Assembly: GCF_016025525.2 (NCBI RefSeq)
Contig: NZ_JACSGR010000002.1
Coordinates: forward strand, 62,001-126,000
Direction of reading: 5' to 3'
DNA length: 64,000 nt
Origin: Eikenella glucosivorans
Lineage (GTDB): Bacteria > Pseudomonadota > Gammaproteobacteria > Burkholderiales > Neisseriaceae
Of this stretch, positions 59,497 to 64,000 are shown in pieces. Both the position numbers and the translations under genes were made by a program. The notes beneath the pieces are model-generated. The model made no database searches and was not told where the DNA came from. It saw only the letters and a program-made list of their open reading frames with translations. Each line of letters opens with the position of its first letter. Position 1 is the first letter of the stretch.

Positions 59497-60027
59497 ATGA
59501 AGAAAACCGTTTTACTGGTCATCGACACCCAGCAGGCCTTGCTGGATATGGGCGCCTATCGCGGCGCGGAAATGCTGGCGGCCATCGGCCGCATGCTGGC
59601 TGCTGCCCGCGCGCATGGGCACGAAGTGATCTATGTACGCCACAACGAAGCGGATTCGCCCTTCGCGCCGAACACGCCCGGCTGGCAGATTGCCGCCGCA
59701 GTGGCGCCGCAGCCCGGCGAAAAGGTGGTGGACAAATGGTATAGCAGCGCCTTCCGCGGCACGGATTTGCTGGATTATCTGCGCGGCAAAGGTGTGGAAC
59801 GTTTGGTGGTGGTGGGCATGATGACCGAATACTGCGTGGAAACCACAGTGCGCGCCGCCAGTGATTTGGGCTTCGAAGTGGTGTTGCCGGAAGGCGCCAA
59901 CAGCACGCTGGGCAATGGCCGCTGGTCGGCGCAAGAGCTGTATGAGCACCACAATTTCGATATTATGCGCGACCGTTTCGCCGCCATGCCGAGCGTGGAC
60001 GAAGCCGTGGCGCTGCTGTCGGCCTGA
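59497..60027 (+). CDS. Isochorismatase-family cysteine hydrolase
   Basis: A 176-residue hydrolase. The catalytic triad is visible: Asp in V-I-D-T-Q-Q (near 9), Lys in V-D-K-W-Y-S-S-A-F (near 84) and Cys in T-E-Y-C-V-E-T-T (near 111). Family members include nicotinamidase and other amidases. The substrate is not clear. The ATG at 59497 gives M-K-K-T-V-L-L-V-I-D. Confidence 0.9.
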   Translation: MKKTVLLVIDTQQALLDMGAYRGAEMLAAIGRMLAAARAHGHEVIYVRHNEADSPFAPNTPGWQIAAAVAPQPGEKVVDKWYSSAFRGTDLLDYLRGKGVERLVVVGMMTEYCVETTVRAASDLGFEVVLPEGANSTLGNGRWSAQELYEHHNFDIMRDRFAAMPSVDEAVALLSA

Positions 60028-60050
60028 TTGGATTGTTTGAGAGAGAAAAG

Positions 60051-60701
60051 ATGATTACCTATACCCTATATTTGTTTACCGGCCTGATTGTGCTGAACAA
60101 CCCATTGATTGCGCTTGGCTATTTTGTTGAAAAAACAGAGAATTTCACGCTGAAGGAGCAACGCAAAACCGCGCGCCTGGCGGCAATAAGCGCTTTTGTG
60201 TGTATGGTGGTGGCCGGGGTGGTCGGTACTCCGCTGCTGAAAGTGTTGGGCATTAGTCTTCCGGCCTTCCAGATTTCCGGCGGGATTTTGGTGTTTGTGA
60301 TTGCTCTGAGCATGATGGGTGGTGAAGACAATCCGGTGAAGCCTAGTTTCAACAATGAGCATGAGCATTCGAGCCTGCCGCCGGAGAAGCAGTTTGCTTT
60401 TGCCGTGGTGCCGATGGCCACGCCGATTATCGTGGGCCCGGGCGGCTTCTCCATCGTGATTATTTACAGCAGCCATGTGACCACGTGGATCGGTGCTGTG
60501 CAGCTGCTGGCCGCTTGCTTTATGGTGGGCGTGGCCTGTTATCTGCTTTTGGCGGGCGCGGGCAGGCTGAGCAAACTGCTCGGCAGCGTGGGTATCAAAA
60601 TCATCAACCGTGTGTCCGGCCTGCTGCTGGCGGCGATTGCGGTGGAGATTGTGCTCTCCGGCCTGCGCGGTTTGTTCCCGGGCTTGAAGATTATGGGCTG
60701 A
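60051..60701 (+). CDS. MarC-family integral membrane protein
   Basis: A 216-residue protein with six helices and the MarC/UPF0056 patterns N-N-P-L-I-A-L-G-Y-F near residue 15, F-Q-I-S-G-G-I-L-V-F near 75 and P-M-A-T-P-I-I-V-G-P-G near 120. Function is unknown; the family was once linked to multiple antibiotic resistance without proof. It begins 23 nt after the hydrolase. Confidence 0.9.
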   Translation: MITYTLYLFTGLIVLNNPLIALGYFVEKTENFTLKEQRKTARLAAISAFVCMVVAGVVGTPLLKVLGISLPAFQISGGILVFVIALSMMGGEDNPVKPSFNNEHEHSSLPPEKQFAFAVVPMATPIIVGPGGFSIVIIYSSHVTTWIGAVQLLAACFMVGVACYLLLAGAGRLSKLLGSVGIKIINRVSGLLLAAIAVEIVLSGLRGLFPGLKIMG

Positions 60702-60721
60702 GGCGGCTCAAAGCCATGATG

Positions 60722-60749
60722 AAGGGCGGGTATGGATACCCGCCCTTTT
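60722..60749 (+). terminator. Rho-independent terminator after marC
   Basis: GGGCGGGTA (60724-60732) pairs with TACCCGCCC (60737-60745), flanked by A-A and T-T-T-T. The T tract is directly followed by the Correia element. Confidence 0.9.
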
Positions 60750-60855
60750 ATAGTGAATTAAATTTAAACCAGTACAGCGTTGCCTCGCCTTGCCGTACTA
60801 TCTGTACTGTCTACGGCTTCGTCGCCTTGTCCTGATTTAAATTTAATCCACTATA
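60749..60855. mobile_element. Correia repeat enclosed element (CREE/NEMIS), short form
   Basis: A 107-bp element with terminal inverted repeats TATAGTGAATTAAATTTAAA (left) and TTTAAATTTAATCCACTATA (right), one mismatch. The interior contains CAGTACAGCGTTGCCTCGCC, GTACTATCTGTACTGTCT and GGCTTCGTCGCCTTGTCCTG, the hallmark Correia core. The length equals the internally deleted short class (about 105 bp) that lacks the IHF-site segment. It starts and ends in TA, as expected for insertion at TA. In Neisseria these MITEs are RNase III substrates and can supply promoters. It lies between marC and the convergent SDR gene. Confidence 0.95.
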
Positions 60856-60863
60856 TATTGTTG

Positions 60864-61853
60864 CTAAAGCCTTTCGTGCCAGTAGCGGGCGGTGGCGGCC
60901 ATGGCCTGCTGCATATTGTGGGGCGGGGTGTAGCCGAGCAGGGTTTGGGCGGCGCGGTTGTCGAGGGTCATGTCGTAGTGCAGCGCGGCGATGCTGTAGC
61001 GGGTGAACAGGGGCTCGCGGCGGCTGAGGGCGCTCCAGCCTTCGAGCGCGGCGGCGGCAGCGGCGAGCAGGGGATAGGGCGGGGTGCGGATGGGGAAATC
61101 GAGTTTCAGGTAGCCTTTGAGCAGGGTATCGACCACTTGGCGCAGGGCGAGCGGCTCTTGGTTGGTGATGTTGAACACACTGCCGCTGGGGATGCCGGGG
61201 CGGTCGGTGGCGAGCCGCATGGCGTGGGCAACGTTGGGGGCGTAGGTGAAATCCATCAGGGCGGCGCCGCCACGCGGCAGGGGCAGGAAGCCGCGTTGGC
61301 GGATGACGTGCAGCAGGCGGGGCAGCAGCACTTGGTCGTGGCGGCCGAAGATGGCGCGCGGGCGCAGCATGACGAAGCGGGTGTGTGGAAACTTTTCGGC
61401 GGCGGCGAGGATGCGCTGTTCGGCCAGGGCTTTGGTGGCGGCGTAGTGGTTGGCGTAGCGCACGGGGCGGAAGTTTTCGGACACGTTGCGGCGGTGGTGG
61501 AAATCGAAATAGAGGGAGGGGGTGGAGATGTGCACAAACACGGGCACTTGCGCTTGGCCGGCGGCTTGGGCGAGCTGCTTGGTGGCGAGCACGTTGGCGG
61601 CGTGGAAGTCGGCATAGCGGCCCCACGGTGAGGAGAGGGCGGCGCAGTGCCACACGGCGCGGATGCCGTGCAGCAGCTTGGGCGGCAGGGGCCGGGTGAG
61701 GTCGGCGGCAACGGTGCGGCAGCCTTGGGCGGCGAGTTCGGCAAGGGCGGCGGGATTGCGGCCGAGGGCGAGCACGGGGCTGCCGGTTTGCAGGGCGAGT
61801 TCGGCGGCGTTGCGGCCGAGGCCGCCGGTGGCGCCGGTGATGAGGATGGTCAT
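60864..61853 (-). CDS. NAD(P)-dependent epimerase/dehydratase (extended SDR, 3-beta-HSD-like)
   Basis: A 329-residue Rossmann protein. M-T-I-L-I-T-G-A-T-G-G-L-G-R-N holds the nucleotide-binding glycines; Y-A-A-T-K (near 155) supplies the Tyr and Lys of the catalytic site. Length and the V-F-N-I-T-N-Q-E-P-L motif fit NAD-dependent sugar epimerases or sterol dehydrogenases. An in-frame eikDUS near 61108 encodes G-Y-L-K. The substrate is not determined. The Correia element ends 8 nt after its stop. Confidence 0.88.
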   Translation of the reverse strand: MTILITGATGGLGRNAAELALQTGSPVLALGRNPAALAELAAQGCRTVAADLTRPLPPKLLHGIRAVWHCAALSSPWGRYADFHAANVLATKQLAQAAGQAQVPVFVHISTPSLYFDFHHRRNVSENFRPVRYANHYAATKALAEQRILAAAEKFPHTRFVMLRPRAIFGRHDQVLLPRLLHVIRQRGFLPLPRGGAALMDFTYAPNVAHAMRLATDRPGIPSGSVFNITNQEPLALRQVVDTLLKGYLKLDFPIRTPPYPLLAAAAAALEGWSALSRREPLFTRYSIAALHYDMTLDNRAAQTLLGYTPPHNMQQAMAATARYWHERL

Positions 61854-61970
61854 GGGCGTTGGGTTTGGGAAAGGGTTGGCGGGGTAAGGGGGGAGGCTAC
61901 CTGAAAAATGGGAGGCTGTGGGGCTGATGTTTGCACTGGGTTTGGTTTTGCGGCAACCCGGTTGCGGTTG

Positions 61971-62072
61971 GAATAAGACATCTTTAAGTTCCGCTGAAGT
62001 TGATGCTTTAGTTTTGCAGAAATTGAGCCTTGGTTTCGCTAAGATATCGTTTTCAGGATTTTCAGGTAGCCT
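61971..62072 (+). repeat. Degenerate interspersed hairpin repeat ending in eikDUS
   Basis: AGTTTTGCAGAAATTGAGC, an imperfect inner hairpin, ATATCGTTTTCAGG, then TTTTCAGGTAGCC. A partial second module (AAGTTCCGCTGAAGTTGATGC) precedes it. Several substitutions relative to the 32881 copy suggest an old insertion. Confidence 0.65.
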
Positions 62073-62529
62073 TTTGCAGATGCAGGCGTTGTTTAACGGA
62101 GTAAACCAGCCAGCCGAGGGTAAACAGGGCGCAGGCGGCGAGGATGAGGGCGAGGGTGGTTTCGGCTTGGGCGGAGGCTGCCCGGCCAAGGGGTTTGATG
62201 ATGTGCGGGGCGGCGAGCAGGTAGTGGCGGCGGACAGGGTGGCCGGCTTCGAGCAGGGTTTTCTCACCGGCGCTGATGCGTTCGCCGCGCAGTCGGAGGG
62301 TTTGGCCGGTGGCAGTGTTGAATACCAAATCGGTTTCCCAGCTTTGGCGTTGGCGGCTGTAGCGGCCGGAATAGGAGCGGGCTTCTGTTGTGGCGTATGG
62401 CTCGTTGGCGAAACGTGCATAACGTGCGCCGTGGGCATATACACCGAGGGCGATGATGCACAGCAGGGAGCTGAGTGCGGCGAGGAAGAGAGTGTGGATG
62501 ATGAGTTTGAGGCGGCTAGCGGGGTACAT
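62062..62529 (-). CDS. Unknown two-helix membrane protein
   Basis: A 155-residue protein with one helix near the N-terminus (about 8-32) and another near the C-terminus (about 122-145), and a soluble middle with T-D-L-V-F-N-T-A-T-G-Q-T-L. The layout resembles DUF3592-type proteins but this is not certain. The gene ends L-Q-K-A-T-stop with the last codons from an eikDUS. Confidence 0.7.
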   Translation of the reverse strand: MYPASRLKLIIHTLFLAALSSLLCIIALGVYAHGARYARFANEPYATTEARSYSGRYSRQRQSWETDLVFNTATGQTLRLRGERISAGEKTLLEAGHPVRRHYLLAAPHIIKPLGRAASAQAETTLALILAACALFTLGWLVYSVKQRLHLQKAT

Positions 62530-62642
62530 GGCGTGAATAAAGGCTACCTGAAAATGAGTTTTACGAGTTTCTGTGAAGCTATGTCGGCAGCTTTGGCGTG
62601 GCTAAAAATGGGGGAGGGCAGGGGTTTGGGTTTCGCAGCAGC

Positions 62643-63476
62643 CTATTTTGGCGGGCTGCTTCGGCTGTGGCGGGCAAAGAATTCGAGCAGGGTCTGCTTG
62701 TAGCCGCCCAGGCCTTGCAGGCCGAGGTGGGTGCCGCGGGGAATGAGCACGAGTTGTTTGGGCGGCTGCGCCAAGTCAAACAGGGTTTGGGAATGCCGGG
62801 CGGGGATCACTTGGTCGGCGGTGCCGTGAACCAGCAGCAGGGGGATCGGGCTGAGGGCGGCGATGTGGCGGCTGGCGCTGTGGGTGTTGCTCAGGAGCAG
62901 GCCGGCGCCGGGGAGTTTGTCGTGGGCGATGGCGGCATAGGAGGAGAAGGTGGATTCGATGACGATGGCGCGCACGCCTGCGTTGTTGCCGGCGCCCACG
63001 GCGGCGATGGCGTTGGTGCCGCCCAGGCTTTGGCCGAACACGAGCAGGCGCTCGGCATCCACATCGGGGCGGGTGCGGATGTAGTTAAGCGCGGCGTTGC
63101 TGTCTTCAAACAGGCCTTGGCGGCTGGGATTGCCTGCGGATTGGCCGTAGCCGCGGTAGTCGAACAGGAAGACGTTGTAGCCTTGCGCGGGCAGCCATTT
63201 CACAGCCTGCCAATGGGCGGAGAGATTTTGGGCGTTGCCGTGGAAGTGGACGATGGTGGCGGCCTGTTTGGGGCTGGCCACGCCTTGTGCGGGCACAAAC
63301 CAGCCGTGCAGGCGGGTGCCGTCGGCGCTGTGGAAATAAACGTTTTGGTAGGGCAGGCCGGATTGTGCGGGCGAGCCGTAGTCGATATGGTCGGGATAGT
63401 AGAAGGCTTGGTTGGCGCAGGAGGCGAGGCCGAACAGGGCGGCGAGGATAAGGGCGGGAATAAAGAGATATTTCAT
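62643..63476 (-). CDS. Alpha/beta-hydrolase lipoprotein (BEM46/ABHD-like)
   Basis: A 277-residue hydrolase with a lipoprotein signal peptide (L-A-S-C, Cys near 20). H-F-H-G-N-A-Q-N is the oxyanion region, G-Q-S-L-G-G holds the nucleophile Ser, G-T-A-D-Q-V-I-P the acid and G-T-H-L the His. Similar proteins are predicted serine esterases. It should be tethered to the membrane on the periplasmic side. Confidence 0.88.
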   Translation of the reverse strand: MKYLFIPALILAALFGLASCANQAFYYPDHIDYGSPAQSGLPYQNVYFHSADGTRLHGWFVPAQGVASPKQAATIVHFHGNAQNLSAHWQAVKWLPAQGYNVFLFDYRGYGQSAGNPSRQGLFEDSNAALNYIRTRPDVDAERLLVFGQSLGGTNAIAAVGAGNNAGVRAIVIESTFSSYAAIAHDKLPGAGLLLSNTHSASRHIAALSPIPLLLVHGTADQVIPARHSQTLFDLAQPPKQLVLIPRGTHLGLQGLGGYKQTLLEFFARHSRSSPPK

Positions 63477-63501
63477 GGCGGGGCTTTATGCGGGATGAAA
63501 G

Positions 63502-63536
63502 GCTACCTGAAAGCAGCAGCTTTCAGGTAGCCTTTT
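63502..63536 (-). terminator. Inverted eikDUS hairpin at the hflX 3' end
   Basis: AAAGGCTACCTGAAAG and CTTTCAGGTAGCCTTT pair around a short GCAGCAG-type loop. The first eikDUS read on the minus strand also contains the hflX stop codon. Confidence 0.75.
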
Positions 63537-64000
63537 TGCCGCCTGCGGCTTTGCTGTGTGCATCGGCCCATTCAATCAGTGCCTGGCGCAGGCCATCGAG
63601 GCCGAGGCTTTGGGTAACGGAGAGGCGCACGGCGGCGATGCGGCCGTTTTTGCTGCGCAGCGCGCCGGGTTCTTGCTGCTCGGGCGGGAGCAGGTCGATT
63701 TTGTTGTAGAGCACGAGCTGGGGCACGTCGGCGGCGCCGATTTCGGCCAGCACGCGGTTCACGTCTTCCATGCGCTGCTCGCAGTCGGGCTGGGAGGCAT
63801 CGGCCACGTGCAGCAGCACGTCGGCTTGAGCGGTTTCTTCCAGCGTGGCGGAAAAAGCGGCCACCAGGCGGTGCGGCAGGTCGCGCACGAAGCCGACGGT
63901 ATCGGTGAGGATGATGCTGTGTTCGTTATCCAGATACAGGCGTCGGGCGGTGGTGTCGAGCGTGGCGAAGAGCTGGTCTTTGGCCAGTACGTCGGCTTTG
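63523..64000 (-). CDS. hflX: GTPase HflX (5' part beyond window)
   Basis: The last 159 codons of a GTPase. The G3 motif D-T-V-G-F-V-R-D-L-P-H-R-L (with the HflX-specific F-V-R-D-L-P) and G4 N-K-I-D are visible, as are A-T-L-D-T-T-A-R-R and the V-A-A-F-S-A-T-L-E-E stretch. HflX rescues stalled or heat-damaged ribosomes. The protein ends K-K-A-T-stop, encoded by an eikDUS. The N-terminal HflX domain is outside the window. Confidence 0.93.
   Translation of the reverse strand, partial: KADVLAKDQLFATLDTTARRLYLDNEHSIILTDTVGFVRDLPHRLVAAFSATLEETAQADVLLHVADASQPDCEQRMEDVNRVLAEIGAADVPQLVLYNKIDLLPPEQQEPGALRSKNGRIAAVRLSVTQSLGLDGLRQALIEWADAHSKAAGGKKAT

Noticed and set aside
60780..61631. Plus-strand open frame starting in the Correia element
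   Set aside because: Gly/Val-rich shadow of the SDR gene.

Overview
The window is a high-GC chromosomal segment from a member of the Neisseriaceae, most likely Eikenella (E. corrodens or a close relative). The main evidence is the 12-mer AGGCTACCTGAA and its reverse complement, the DNA uptake sequence dialect described for Eikenella (eikDUS). I see roughly one hundred exact or near copies, mostly between genes and often as inverted pairs that double as terminators. The gene content is also Neisseriaceae-like: system II cytochrome c maturation, a PldA phospholipase, an HpnC-like squalene synthase, a GNA2091/DolP-type lipoprotein and an rpsF-priB-rpsR-rplI operon.

Layout. 1-9.4 kb: a nitroreductase cut by the window edge, a TerC/CBS/CorC membrane protein, a split ThrE-type exporter pair, resB-ccsA, two small periplasmic proteins and a diheme cytochrome c4. 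9.6-19.9 kb: engB, tsaE-amiC, an M48 protease, pldA, a kinase-like gene, acpS, an aldehyde dehydrogenase, a small gene broken by one amber codon, and hpnC. 20-26.4 kb: a complete type I restriction-modification cassette, hsdM-hsdS-hsdR, with AT-rich target-recognition regions. 26.4-35.7 kb: folE2, gshB, dgkA, a PCuAC copper chaperone, a paralogous pair of unknown genes followed by a DUF7710-like gene, rsmI divergent from yraN, gmhA-dolP and small unknown genes. 35.8-44.4 kb: holA, lptE, folD, a Pro-Arg-His tRNA cluster, the rpsF operon, a lipase/STAS pair, clpP and tig. 44.5-53.2 kb: gatC, gatA and gatB on the minus strand, separated by a zeta-toxin-like pair, a TRIC-like channel and four immunity-protein-like genes. 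53.4-59.1 kb: the rod-shape operon mreB-mreC-mreD-mrdA-rodA. 59.5-64 kb: an isochorismatase-family hydrolase, MarC, a Correia-type miniature element, an SDR-family protein, two membrane or lipid-anchored proteins, and the 3' part of hflX.

Three things stand out. (1) A modular intergenic repeat occurs at about ten or more loci. Its core is AGCTTCGCAGAAACTCAGC, then a short hairpin, then ACATCGTTTTAAC, then GTTGAAGCT. The hairpin stem sequence differs between copies while pairing is kept, and most copies abut an eikDUS. I know of no described family matching it. (2) The gat genes are interrupted by a cluster of immunity-like genes, and this stretch carries non-Eikenella DUS dialects (Neisseria GCCGTCTGAA and Kingella-type AGGCAGCCTGAA), which points to import from relatives. 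(3) A 107-bp Correia element (CREE/NEMIS), best known from pathogenic Neisseria, lies directly after the marC terminator.

All calls come from reading the sequence and supplied translations without database searches. Family names rest on recognised motifs and gene context.
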